From the NCBI RefSeq assembly GCF_900156575.1, contig NZ_FTNY01000001.1, forward strand, positions 868,001 through 932,000: 64,000 nucleotides of DNA, in the 5' to 3' direction. Shown here in pieces: positions 16,341 to 24,775 of the stretch (the first letter of the stretch is position 1; every line of letters starts with the position of its first letter). Below the pieces are notes generated by a model. The model did not search any database, was not told the origin of the DNA, and worked only from the letters and a program-made list of their open reading frames with translations. This stretch comes from Chryseobacterium shigense (GTDB taxonomy: Bacteria > Bacteroidota > Bacteroidia > Flavobacteriales > Weeksellaceae). The position numbers and the translations under genes are program-made.

Positions 16341-17543
16341 ATGAAAAATACCAAAATTGCCTCATTACTTTTTGTTTTGTCTGCAGGAAGTATGATGTTT
16401 GCCCAAGATGACTTGATCAACAAATTAAAAAACAATCAATCTCAAAATGCTAATTTTCAGTTCACAGCGTTAAAAGACGTAGGAGCTACTTCGGTAAAAA
16501 ACCAGGGTTCATCGGGAACTTGCTGGAGTTATTCCGGAAATTCTTTCCTGGAATCTGAAATGCAGAGAATGGGAAAAAAACCTGTAGATCTTGCTGAAAT
16601 TTTTACGGCAAGAAATTCTTACCATGATAAAGCAAAGTTATATGTACTGAACAGCGGAGCGATCAGCTGGGGTGACGGCGGAGAATTGCACGACGTTGTG
16701 AATATGTACAAAAAATACGGTGCGGTACCTCAGGATGTGTATACAGGACTGAAATCCGGACAGAGCCTTAATAATTTTAAGGAAATGCAGGGGAAATTGA
16801 AGCCCGTACTGGACAGCCTTGTACAGGCAGGTTCAAAAGGAAAGCTTACGGATAACTGGATGGATTCGGTAGACGCTATTCTGGATGAATATCTTGGAAA
16901 AGTTCCGGCTAATTTTACCTATGAAGGAAAAAATTATACTCCAAAAACATTCGCTAAGGAAGTGGTAGGAATTAATCCTGAAGATTATATCGAGATCTCT
17001 TCGTACAAAGATTATCCATACTATCAGAAATTTGTAGTTCCAATTCCTGATAACTGGAGTCATGATTCTGACTGGAATGTTCCTATGAAGGATTTGACAG
17101 CCATCATTGATAATGCTGTAACCAAAGGCTATTCTGTAGGATGGGCAACAGACGTTTCTGAGCCTTATTTCTCTTATAAAAACGGAGTTGCCTATGTTCC
17201 TGATATGGATCTTAACCAGATCACTCCTGAAAATAAGCAGACTTTATTCACAGAGCCTAAGAAAGATAAAACCATCACGGAAGATATGCGTCAGAAAGCG
17301 CTTAACAACCTTTCTACAACGGATGATCACGGAATGCACATCGTAGGATTGGCAAAAGACCAAACGGGTAAAGAGTATTATATGGTTAAAAACTCATGGG
17401 GTGTAACCAATGATTTCGAAGGGTATCTGTATGTAACAAGACCTTATGTTGAGTATAAATCAACGGCTATTCTTGTTCATAAAAATGCAGTTCCCAAAAG
17501 CATTCTTAAGCAATTGAAACCGACCAAAAATATTGGTTTATAA
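16341..17543 (+). CDS. Secreted C1-family cysteine peptidase (aminopeptidase C-like)
   Basis: A 400-residue protein with a clear signal peptide ending at MMFAQ (residue 22). The papain-fold catalytic set is complete: oxyanion Gln55, nucleophile Cys61 (NQGSSGTCWSY), His333 (DDHGMHIVGL) and Asn351 (VKNSWGV). Length and spacing are as in the bleomycin hydrolase/aminopeptidase C branch, although the signal peptide makes it periplasmic or exported. It is a single-gene unit ended by the hairpin at 17599-17629. It probably degrades peptides for nutrition; substrate preference is not visible. Confidence 0.88.
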   Translation: MKNTKIASLLFVLSAGSMMFAQDDLINKLKNNQSQNANFQFTALKDVGATSVKNQGSSGTCWSYSGNSFLESEMQRMGKKPVDLAEIFTARNSYHDKAKLYVLNSGAISWGDGGELHDVVNMYKKYGAVPQDVYTGLKSGQSLNNFKEMQGKLKPVLDSLVQAGSKGKLTDNWMDSVDAILDEYLGKVPANFTYEGKNYTPKTFAKEVVGINPEDYIEISSYKDYPYYQKFVVPIPDNWSHDSDWNVPMKDLTAIIDNAVTKGYSVGWATDVSEPYFSYKNGVAYVPDMDLNQITPENKQTLFTEPKKDKTITEDMRQKALNNLSTTDDHGMHIVGLAKDQTGKEYYMVKNSWGVTNDFEGYLYVTRPYVEYKSTAILVHKNAVPKSILKQLKPTKNIGL

Positions 17544-17598
17544 TCAAAAATCACTATTACCGTCACTACGGTAATTTTAGATATTTAAATCTGTTAAA

Positions 17599-17629
17599 AA
17601 CCGCGCTCCAAAAATTTTGGAGCGCGGTT
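17599..17629. terminator. GC-rich terminator after the C1 peptidase
   Basis: A perfect palindrome with AACCGCGCTCC / GGAGCGCGGTT arms around an A/T centre, followed by TGTTTTT. Confidence 0.8.
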
Positions 17630-17716
17630 GTTTTTACTACTTTTGACATTTTCATTCATAATATTTCGCTATTTAGTGAAAATATTATACTTTTAATAAA
17701 CAACAAATTATAACGT

Positions 17717-17878
17717 ATGAAAAATTTAAAAAAATTAGCAAAAGCAGATTTAAAGAAATTGAATGGCGGAAATGCTCCGGATTGTCCTGCGGGAACAACA
17801 CCCTGTCATCACCGCCGTAAAGATGGTTTTCCAAGCTACTGGACTTGCGAATCCAATGGTACAGTATGTCAGGACTAA
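17717..17878 (+). CDS. Bacteriocin-like leader peptide with four Cys, copy 1 (53 aa)
   Basis: A 53-residue ORF: basic leader MKNLKKLAKADLKKLNGG with a double-Gly motif at 17-18, then a Cys-containing core with cysteines at 23, 30, 44 and 51. This is the layout of the 'bacteriocin-like' or GG-leader peptides common in Chryseobacterium-type genomes, which are thought to be exported after cleavage behind GG. The next ORF is a same-length paralogue with identical Cys positions. No peptidase-ABC transporter or modification enzyme is adjacent. Function is unknown: secreted signal, bacteriocin or precursor of a modified peptide. Confidence 0.65.
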   Translation: MKNLKKLAKADLKKLNGGNAPDCPAGTTPCHHRRKDGFPSYWTCESNGTVCQD

Positions 17879-17961
17879 AAAATAATCCAATTCAATTTTA
17901 GGAGTATAGTTGTCTTTTAAATTTCAGACCACTGAAAATATCAACCCACAAATTATTACCT

Positions 17962-18123
17962 ATGAAAAATTTAAAGAAATTAATAAGAACAGATTTAAAG
18001 AAATTAAATGGAGGAAATGCACCCCAATGTCCGGAAGGAACAACAGCATGCTATATCCCGCCTAAAAACGGATTCCCTTCCCGTTGGAGATGTGTTTTGA
18101 ACACCATGGAATGTCCGGATTAA
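17962..18123 (+). CDS. Bacteriocin-like leader peptide with four Cys, copy 2 (53 aa)
   Basis: A 53-residue paralogue of the upstream peptide. Leader MKNLKKLIRTDLKKLNGG keeps the double Gly at 17-18 and the four cysteines are again at 23, 30, 44 and 51. Between the cysteines the sequence has changed, while the GTT, the GFPS block and a Trp near Cys44 are kept. The gap between copies is 83 bp and a terminator follows at 18133-18166. Conservation of length and Cys spacing with divergence elsewhere suggests a tandem duplication under selection for a disulfide or thioether framework. Confidence 0.65.
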   Translation: MKNLKKLIRTDLKKLNGGNAPQCPEGTTACYIPPKNGFPSRWRCVLNTMECPD

Positions 18124-18132
18124 AAACCAATA

Positions 18133-18166
18133 AAACCCGCTTCAGAAAAATTACTGAAGCGGGTTT
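18133..18166. terminator. Terminator after the peptide pair
   Basis: Perfect 13 bp stem AAACCCGCTTCAG / CTGAAGCGGGTTT with an 8-base loop, followed by CTTT and an A-rich stretch. Confidence 0.8.
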
Positions 18167-18276
18167 CTTTAAAAAAATAATTAGGTAGAAAATTAAATAT
18201 AAATAAGTGAACTGTCAAATCATTTACAATGTCGGTGATCCGCCATCAAAGTGCCTCTACAATTCATAATGGTCTT

Positions 18277-19338
18277 TTAATAAAGTACGGCTAAACTTTC
18301 AGCTGAAAAGTTTAAAAGCTCATCGGTATTCCCTTCTTTTACTTTTTTCACCCATTCAGGGTCTTGTAACAGGGCTCTCCCTACCGCAACAAGATCGAAA
18401 TCTCCCCTTTCCAGTCTTCTGATCAATTCAGATAAATCTGCTTTTTCAGTTCCCTGGCCTGCAAAGGCAGCCATGAAATCACCTTCAAGACCTACAGAAC
18501 CTACGGTAATGGTTGGCTGTCCGGTAATTTTCTTTGCCCATCCTGCAAAATTCAAATCAGAACCTTCAAATTCAGGTTCCCAGAAACGACGTTGTGAACA
18601 GTGGAAAATATCAACTCCAGCTTCTTTTAATGGCAGCAACCAGTCTTCCATTTCAGAAGGGGTAGCGGCCAGTCTTGACTTATAATCCTGCTGTTTCCAC
18701 TGAGAAAGACGGATAATAATGGTGAAATCTTCGCCCACTGCCGCTCTGATTGCTTTTACAATATCAACAGCAAATTTGCTTCTTTCTTTTAATGTTTTAC
18801 CACCGTATTCATCAGTTCTTGTATTGGTCACCTCCCAGAAAAACTGGTCGATCAGGTATCCGTGGGCTCCGTGAATTTCCACAACATCAAAACCTAAGTC
18901 TTTTGCTGATTTCGCAGAAGCTGCAAACTGGGCAATGGTATCCTGGATATCTTCCAAAGTCATGGTAGAAGCTTTCTCCATTTCAACTAATGGATAGTCT
19001 TCAGAACTTCTGGTATCCCCAACGTGCCAGATCTGAGGGCCCATTTTTCCACCATTTTCATGAACGGCATCAATGACATTTTTCCAGCCGTTTAATGCTT
19101 CTGCTCCATAAAAGTCAGGAATATTTTGAATGTTTTTTGAAGCGGGTCTGTTGATTACTGTTCCTTCAGAAAGGATCAACCCTACCTCTGAAGCCGCTCT
19201 TCTTGCGTAATAATCTACGATTTGCTGAGTGGGTACTCCGTTGTCCGATTGAGCTCTTGTCATGGGAGCCATCACCACTCTATTTTTAAGTTGAAGATTT
19301 TTATAACTAAAGGGACTAAATAATGCGTCTATACTCAT
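18277..19338 (-). CDS. Old-yellow-enzyme family alkene reductase
   Basis: A 353-residue FMN-dependent (beta/alpha)8-barrel protein. Family motifs are VMAPMTRAQ (22-30), QIWHVGDTRS around residue 103, EIHGAHGYLIDQF and the FMN-phosphate loop VGRALLQDPEW near the C-terminus. It would use NAD(P)H to reduce activated C=C bonds in enones, maleimides or nitro compounds in the cytoplasm. It is divergent from an HxlR regulator with a run of GTAAC repeats between them, a common arrangement for electrophile- or quinone-responsive OYE genes. Length is typical and no key residue appears lost. Confidence 0.9.
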   Translation of the reverse strand: MSIDALFSPFSYKNLQLKNRVVMAPMTRAQSDNGVPTQQIVDYYARRAASEVGLILSEGTVINRPASKNIQNIPDFYGAEALNGWKNVIDAVHENGGKMGPQIWHVGDTRSSEDYPLVEMEKASTMTLEDIQDTIAQFAASAKSAKDLGFDVVEIHGAHGYLIDQFFWEVTNTRTDEYGGKTLKERSKFAVDIVKAIRAAVGEDFTIIIRLSQWKQQDYKSRLAATPSEMEDWLLPLKEAGVDIFHCSQRRFWEPEFEGSDLNFAGWAKKITGQPTITVGSVGLEGDFMAAFAGQGTEKADLSELIRRLERGDFDLVAVGRALLQDPEWVKKVKEGNTDELLNFSAESLAVLY

Positions 19339-19372
19339 TTTGCAATTATTTTATATTTAACATTTTTAAATT

Positions 19373-19468
19373 GTTACACAAAGTAACTAATAATAGTTCG
19401 TATTTGTATCTTATAAAGAAAAAAAGTGGTAACTTCGCAGTAACTTACATTAGTAACTTAAAAGTAAC
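19373..19468. promoter_or_regulatory. GTAAC operator cluster between the OYE and HxlR genes
   Basis: GTTAC-ACAAA-GTAAC (19373-19387) is a perfect inverted repeat. Four further GTAAC copies start at 19429, 19440, 19453 and 19464, i.e. spaced 11, 13 and 11 bp, about one helical turn. The last ends two bases before the HxlR ATG. These are likely binding sites of the HxlR regulator for both promoters. Confidence 0.55.
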
Positions 19469-19470
19469 GT

Positions 19471-19857
19471 ATGGTAAAGAGTGAATTGATGAAATACAGC
19501 TGCCCTTTAGGAAAGGCTATGTCTGCCCTGGGAAGCAAGTGGAAACCAATCATCGTATTGGTGATCAAAGACCGTAAACTTCGTTTCGGAGAGCTCGCCG
19601 TACGAATTAATGTAATCTCAAGGAAGGTTCTGACAGATCAGTTAAGAGAGATGCAGACTGACGGACTGATCATCAGGGAAGAATTTAAGGAACTTCCTCC
19701 AAGAGTTGAATATTCGTTGACAGAAAAGGGATTGGCTTTGCTGCCGATTTTGTATTTGCTGGAAGAATGGGAGGCGAAATTTACTACGGAGGATTATGGT
19801 TCTGAGAAAAGCTGTGGTGTATTGGGGAAAGAAAAGAAAAAGGAAGTTGGAGTCTGA
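19471..19857 (+). CDS. HxlR-family transcriptional regulator
   Basis: A 128-residue winged-helix protein with HxlR motifs CPLGKAMSALGSKWKPIIV, LRFGELAVRI, ISRKVLTDQLREM and PPRVEYSLTEKG. The single Cys near the N-terminus (MKYSCPLG) is in the position used by YodB/HypR-type HxlR proteins to sense quinones, diamide or other electrophiles. Together with the divergent old-yellow-enzyme gene this suggests redox or electrophile control of the reductase. ATG at 19489 (MKYSCPLG) is an alternative start closer to the family norm. The C-terminal tail (KSCGVLGKEKKK) has another Cys. Confidence 0.88.
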   Translation: MVKSELMKYSCPLGKAMSALGSKWKPIIVLVIKDRKLRFGELAVRINVISRKVLTDQLREMQTDGLIIREEFKELPPRVEYSLTEKGLALLPILYLLEEWEAKFTTEDYGSEKSCGVLGKEKKKEVGV

Positions 19858-19864
19858 CCCCTCT

Positions 19865-20596
19865 TTATTTCAGGATCAACATATTTGCAAATGGGGTAAT
19901 TTTTTGATTAGAAATTATTTGCAAGCCTGCGCTGGAAATGGCTTTCTTCCATTGTTTCTGACTTAGAAAATGAAATGCTCCGATATTAAAAAAAACAAAA
20001 TTGGTTGTATCTCTAAATTGCTCCGAAACAATTATTAGTCCATCATTTTTCAATATTCTTTTCGCTTCTTTAAAAAACAGAACTCTCTGTTCATGATCTA
20101 AAATTTCATGCAGTGATGTCAATGCAAGAATGACATCCTGGGATTTATCTTCAAATGGTAATTTTTCCGGAGAAATCTTTATTTCTTTAGGGTTAGGCGG
20201 GAATACTTTTTTTGAAGTTTCAATTCCTTTTTCATGTTCGTGCCTGTTTCCGTAAATATCGCAAACCGTTAAATTTAAGTTTGGATATTTTTCTTCCAAT
20301 CTTCTTGATAGGGGATCAAAACTGGCATGAACCAAAATTGCATTTTCTATTTTCCCAAAATCTACAGTTCCTTTCAAACTGGTTAATTCATATAAATCAG
20401 ACTTATCATAAAGAATATAAGAGGCCACCAGTGAAGCTATTATATTTAAAATAATAAGGGTTCCTGAAATTCTAAGCAATAGAATAAACAGACCTGAATT
20501 TATATAAAATGAACATCCAAAAAGAAGAGCTGAAACAATGATCCCCAATACTATTTTTTGATAATTGAACAGAATGACAAGTTTGGTGATTTTCAT
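19865..20596 (-). CDS. Membrane-anchored SAM-dependent methyltransferase-like protein
   Basis: A 243-residue protein with two N-terminal membrane segments (residues about 15-30 and 36-62) and a cytoplasmic class I methyltransferase-like domain. The acidic loop VCDIY (after LNLTV), the SQDVILALTSLHE segment and EAKRILKNDGLIIVSEQ are typical of the Methyltransf_11 fold. Motif I is unusual: ILVHASFDP stands where a Gly-rich GxGxG would be expected, so SAM binding is not assured. It is convergent with the HxlR gene (7 bp apart). Substrate unknown; a lipid or quinone is possible given the anchor. Confidence 0.62.
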   Translation of the reverse strand: MKITKLVILFNYQKIVLGIIVSALLFGCSFYINSGLFILLLRISGTLIILNIIASLVASYILYDKSDLYELTSLKGTVDFGKIENAILVHASFDPLSRRLEEKYPNLNLTVCDIYGNRHEHEKGIETSKKVFPPNPKEIKISPEKLPFEDKSQDVILALTSLHEILDHEQRVLFFKEAKRILKNDGLIIVSEQFRDTTNFVFFNIGAFHFLSQKQWKKAISSAGLQIISNQKITPFANMLILK

Positions 20597-20654
20597 GTTT
20601 ACAGATTTTTTTCAATTGTAGCTTAAGGTCCAAATTTATAAATTTTACAATAAA

Positions 20655-20680
20655 AAACCGCTTCCCAAAGAAAGCGGTTT
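20655..20680. terminator. Terminator after the E1 dehydrogenase gene
   Basis: AAACCGCTT / AAGCGGTTT stem (20655-20663 / 20672-20680), T-rich on the minus-strand side. Confidence 0.75.
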
Positions 20681-20700
20681 CATTTTATCTCAAATCCCGA

Positions 20701-23133
20701 TTAGAATATCGCAGGATATTTCTGAGGGTTTGTTTCATTGAACATCGCGTAGATTTTTTCAACCATATCATCTGAAGATGGCTTGCTGAAGTAATCTCCG
20801 TCACTTGCATATGCAGGTCTGTGATCATTCGCAGCTATTGTTAACGGATCTGAATCCAGATATCTGAATGCTTTTTGTTTTTCAAGGATTTGCTGAAGGA
20901 TAAACGCTGAAGTTCCCCCTTCCACATCTTCGTCGATTACGACTAATCTGTTGGTTCTCTTCACGCTTTCAGCAATTTCATTCGTTAAATCGAAAGGAAT
21001 TAAAGACTGAACATCAATAACTTCTGCGGAAATTCCTAATTTTTCTAACTCATCGGCTGCATCCATTACTACTCTCCAGGTCGAACCGTACGTTACCAAG
21101 GTAACATCCTTCCCTTCTTTAGTGACTTCAATCTGACCGACAGGAACAGTGAACTCCCCTAAGTTATCCGGTTGTTTTTCTTTTAATCTGTACCCGTTCA
21201 GACATTCAACAATCACAGCAGGGTCGTCACTCTGAAGCATCGTGTTGTAGAATCCGGCTGCTTTCGTTAAGTTTCTTGGTACCAATACCAGAATCCCTTT
21301 TGAAAGGTTCAGAATTCCCGCCATTGGAGAACCTGAATGCCAAACCCCTTCCAGTCTGTGTCCTCTTGTTCTGATGATCACAGGAGCTTTCTGACCGCCT
21401 TTGGTTCTGTACTGAACCGTCGCCAGATCATCACTCATCCCCTGTAAACAGTATAAAATATAATCCAGGTACTGAATCTCAGCGATCGGTCTCAAACCTC
21501 TCATCGCCATCCCGATCCCCTGACCAAGAATGGTCGCTTCACGGATTCCTGTATCTGCTACACGTATTTCGCCATATTTCTCCTGCATTCCTTCCAATCC
21601 CTGGTTAACGTCACCGATATTTCCGGCATCCTCACCAAAGACTAAAGTTTCAGGATATTTTTCAAAAATTTTATCAAAGTTATTTCTTACCACTACTCTT
21701 CCGTCCACATCTTCAGAGCTATCCGAATAAACCGGTTTGATTTCTTTCACATTTTCAGCTTTCCACTGAGACTGAGAATACAAGTGAGAAGAATAGTTGT
21801 CTTTTTCTATTTCAAAAACTTCTTGGTATTTCTGCATCAACTGCGTTCTTTCCGCAGAAGAGGTTCCTCTTGTGGCCAGTAAAGCTTTTCTTGTTAAATG
21901 GAAAATATCTTTTTTAGCTTTAGAAACCAATTTATTGAACTGACCAATATACCCTTCAATTTCAGAATTCTGTCCTTTCAGGTTCTCCACCAACGGAAGA
22001 ACAGACTTAATTAAATCTGTAATCGTCTTCTGGTAATTTTCCCAGGCATTTTTCTGACCTGCTTTTACTATTTTTTTTGCTTCCTCATCTATGGCATCCA
22101 ATTCTTCAACAGAAGCAATGATTTCTTCTTTTCCTTCAATTTCAATGGAATAATTTAAAACCCATTCTCTGAATTTTACCAATCCGTCAAATTGAGATTC
22201 CCATGAAAGACGCTCTTCATTCTTATATCTTTCGTGAGATCCGGAAGTTGAGTGACCTTGGGGCTGAGTAACCTCAATCACGTGAACCACTACAGGAACA
22301 CTTTCCACTCTTGCAAACTGCTCTGCTCTTGCATAAGCATCCAATAATGCAGGATAATCCCATGCTTTCACCTGAATAATCTCACACCCCTGGTTTTCTC
22401 CTTCTTTTCTTTGGAAACCGCTTAACATTTCTGCAATGTCAGCCTTTGCTCTCTGATTCTTTGTAGGAACTGAAATTCCGTAACCGTCATCCCAGATAGA
22501 AACGATCATAGGAACCTGAAGTGCACAAGCGGCATTCAATGTTTCCCAGAAATGTCCTTCTGCAGTAGATGCATCTCCAATGGTTCCGAAGGCAATCTCG
22601 TTTCCTTCATTGGAGAACTTTTCAGAACCTTCAAATTTTACACTTTTATAAATTTTAGAAGCCTGAGCCAACCCTAACAGTCTTGGCATCTGACCTGCCG
22701 TAGGAGAAATATCTGAAGAGATATTTTTCTGTGCGGTAAGATCTTTCCAGCTTCCGTCTTCATTTAAGCTTCTTGTCGCAAAGTGACCGTTCATTTGTCT
22801 TCCTGCGGATGCCGGTTCTCTTTCAACACTTGTATCTGCATAAAGCTGTGCGAAAAAGCTTTCAACCGTTAAAGCATCTACCGCTAATGCAAAAGTCTGA
22901 TCCCTGTAATATCCTGAACGGAAATCTCCATTTCTGAAAACTTTCGCCATGGCCAGCTGAGGAAGCTCTTTACCATCCCCAAAAATTCCGAATTTAGCTT
23001 TTCCTGTAAGCACTTCTCTTCTTCCAAGATAAGACATCTCGCGCGAGATCCTTCCTAACCTGTAATCTTCAAGTATCTGGTTTTTAAAATCCTGGAAAGA
23101 AATTTGCTGTGTTTCAATATAGGTTGTCTGCAT
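20701..23133 (-). CDS. Fused E1 alpha/beta subunit of a 2-oxoacid dehydrogenase complex
   Basis: An 810-residue protein joining E1-alpha (to about residue 430) and E1-beta (about 465 to the end), as is usual for Bacteroidota branched-chain or pyruvate-type dehydrogenases. The thiamine diphosphate motif runs from GDASTAEG at 186 to DDGYGIS at 215-221; the usual Asn pair is replaced by Asp-Asp. The beta half shows FGEDAGNIGDVNQGLEG, DTGIREATILGQGIGMA and VIDVQSLIPFD. It decarboxylates a 2-oxo acid and passes the acyl group to an E2 lipoyl protein, which is not in this window. Whether it acts on pyruvate or branched-chain acids cannot be told. Confidence 0.9.
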   Translation of the reverse strand: MQTTYIETQQISFQDFKNQILEDYRLGRISREMSYLGRREVLTGKAKFGIFGDGKELPQLAMAKVFRNGDFRSGYYRDQTFALAVDALTVESFFAQLYADTSVEREPASAGRQMNGHFATRSLNEDGSWKDLTAQKNISSDISPTAGQMPRLLGLAQASKIYKSVKFEGSEKFSNEGNEIAFGTIGDASTAEGHFWETLNAACALQVPMIVSIWDDGYGISVPTKNQRAKADIAEMLSGFQRKEGENQGCEIIQVKAWDYPALLDAYARAEQFARVESVPVVVHVIEVTQPQGHSTSGSHERYKNEERLSWESQFDGLVKFREWVLNYSIEIEGKEEIIASVEELDAIDEEAKKIVKAGQKNAWENYQKTITDLIKSVLPLVENLKGQNSEIEGYIGQFNKLVSKAKKDIFHLTRKALLATRGTSSAERTQLMQKYQEVFEIEKDNYSSHLYSQSQWKAENVKEIKPVYSDSSEDVDGRVVVRNNFDKIFEKYPETLVFGEDAGNIGDVNQGLEGMQEKYGEIRVADTGIREATILGQGIGMAMRGLRPIAEIQYLDYILYCLQGMSDDLATVQYRTKGGQKAPVIIRTRGHRLEGVWHSGSPMAGILNLSKGILVLVPRNLTKAAGFYNTMLQSDDPAVIVECLNGYRLKEKQPDNLGEFTVPVGQIEVTKEGKDVTLVTYGSTWRVVMDAADELEKLGISAEVIDVQSLIPFDLTNEIAESVKRTNRLVVIDEDVEGGTSAFILQQILEKQKAFRYLDSDPLTIAANDHRPAYASDGDYFSKPSSDDMVEKIYAMFNETNPQKYPAIF

Positions 23134-23268
23134 AGCTAGATATAAAAGTTTTTTTATTCTTCAAGTATGGCGCTAATATACAATTTTTAAATTAATTTTA
23201 ATTTTCAATAATCTTTTTTAAAAATTTGATAATAAAAAAATTGTGTTTTATATTGTAAAAAATTGTAA

Positions 23269-23565
23269 ATGATGGAAAAAAAGTCACCTCATATCCTGAA
23301 TGCATCCAGCAATCTTTTAGGTTTTTCTTTAATTATCATCACTTCACTTAAAATTACGAAAATGAGTGAGCATACTCATTTGGATGAATTTGCGGGTGTT
23401 GCGTGTATTCTTTTTGCCTGCAGCTGTTTTTTTTCTTTTCTGGCGATCAGGACCGAAAATGAAAAGCGGGAAACCAGATATGAGACTATTGCGGATTATT
23501 TATTTTTAATCGCTTTATTTTGCGTCGTCTTAGCGGTTATTATTGTAACGGTAAAGGTATTGTAG
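23269..23565 (+). CDS. Small membrane protein, 98 aa, unknown
   Basis: A 98-residue hydrophobic protein with three likely membrane segments (about 15-30, 42-60 and 75-97) separated by HTHLDEF and RTENEKRETRYET loops. No family is recognised. It stands alone between the divergent E1 dehydrogenase and the convergent polyprenyl synthase genes, with about 135 bp of AT-rich DNA upstream. ATG choice is simple (MMEKKSPH). Probably a genus-level conserved inner-membrane protein. Confidence 0.6.
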   Translation: MMEKKSPHILNASSNLLGFSLIIITSLKITKMSEHTHLDEFAGVACILFACSCFFSFLAIRTENEKRETRYETIADYLFLIALFCVVLAVIIVTVKVL

Positions 23566-23682
23566 TTCAATTTTTTATGTATTGATGCTTGTTTTGGTTA
23601 AAATAAAAAACAATTCTACATCATAAAGCAACTTGCCAACCTGTCATAATTTAGAATAAAATTTAAACTTATTTCAATAAAA

Positions 23683-23712
23683 AAGGATGACTGCTTTTGG
23701 CACCTCATCCTT
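23683..23712. terminator. Terminator after the polyprenyl synthase gene
   Basis: AAGGATGA / TCATCCTT stem (23683-23690 / 23705-23712) just downstream of the minus-strand gene. Confidence 0.65.
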
Positions 23713-23724
23713 GTATTGTATTCT

Positions 23725-24702
23725 TTAAAATTTTCTTTCAATGACGTAATCCAACATACTGTGCAATGATTTTTTTGCCTCAGAATCCGGAAATTCGTTG
23801 AGAATATCTTTTGCTTTCTGTTGGAAATCTTTCATGATCTTAATCGCGTAATCCATGCCTCCGGAGTTTTTAACAAAGTCTATAAGCTCTTTCACACGTT
23901 TGGGATCGTTATTGTAGCGTTTGATCGTATTGAAGTAGTATTTGCGATCTTTCTCTGCGGCCGTTTTTAAAGTATGAATCAGGGGAAGCGTCATTTTTTG
24001 CTCCTTAATATCGATTCCTACCGGTTTTCCGATCACATTTGAGCTTAAATAGTCAAATAGGTCATCCTTAATCTGAAAGGCCATTCCGGTATAGGTTCCG
24101 AAGTCCATCATTTTTTTGGCAAGAAGTTCATCGGCATTATTCGACAGGACTCCTATTTCGCAGCATGCCGCAATTAAGGTCGCTGTTTTCTGACGAATGA
24201 TCTCATAGTACACTTCTTCGGTGATATCGAGCTTTCTGGCTTTTTCAAGCTGCAAGAGTTCACCTTCGGACATTTCACGAATGGTTCTTGAAATGACAGC
24301 CAGCAGGTCGTAATCTTTATGGTCTGTAGAGAGTAAAACTGATTTTGATAAAAGATAGTCCCCTACCAAAACTGCAATTTTATTTTTCCACAATGCATTA
24401 ATAGAGAAGAAATTACGTCTTTTAAAGCTTTCATCTACCACATCATCATGAACCAGCGTTGCGGTATGGATCAGTTCAATCATTGAAGCGCCACGATACG
24501 TCTTCTCGTTGACCTCCCCGATTAACTTCGCACAAAGAAATACAAACATAGGACGCATTTGTTTTCCTTTAGTAGTAACGATAAACCGGGTTACTTTATC
24601 TAATAAAGGGACTTTACTCTGCATAGACTCATAAAACTTTTGCTCGAAAAGTTTCATTTCCTCATTGATCGGTTGTTTGATTTCTTCTACGATATTTGCC
24701 AA
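23725..24702 (-). CDS. Trans-isoprenyl (polyprenyl) diphosphate synthase
   Basis: A 325-residue enzyme with both Asp-rich motifs: first HDDVVDE (Asp86, Asp87, Asp90) and second KDDLFDY (Asp212, Asp213, Asp216), plus the GKQMRPM substrate block at 46-52. It condenses isopentenyl diphosphate with an allylic primer. In flavobacteria the long-chain enzyme makes the side chain of menaquinone. The start is TTG at 24702; the next in-frame stop upstream is close and the N-terminal MANIVEEIKQPI sequence reads naturally, so TTG is accepted. Chain length cannot be fixed by eye. Confidence 0.9.
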   Translation of the reverse strand: MANIVEEIKQPINEEMKLFEQKFYESMQSKVPLLDKVTRFIVTTKGKQMRPMFVFLCAKLIGEVNEKTYRGASMIELIHTATLVHDDVVDESFKRRNFFSINALWKNKIAVLVGDYLLSKSVLLSTDHKDYDLLAVISRTIREMSEGELLQLEKARKLDITEEVYYEIIRQKTATLIAACCEIGVLSNNADELLAKKMMDFGTYTGMAFQIKDDLFDYLSSNVIGKPVGIDIKEQKMTLPLIHTLKTAAEKDRKYYFNTIKRYNNDPKRVKELIDFVKNSGGMDYAIKIMKDFQQKAKDILNEFPDSEAKKSLHSMLDYVIERKF

Positions 24703-24775
24703 AATCTGTGGATGATTGGTATATAATTATTAATTATGACAAAGATAATTTTTTTCACGCAATTTTAAGATAAAA

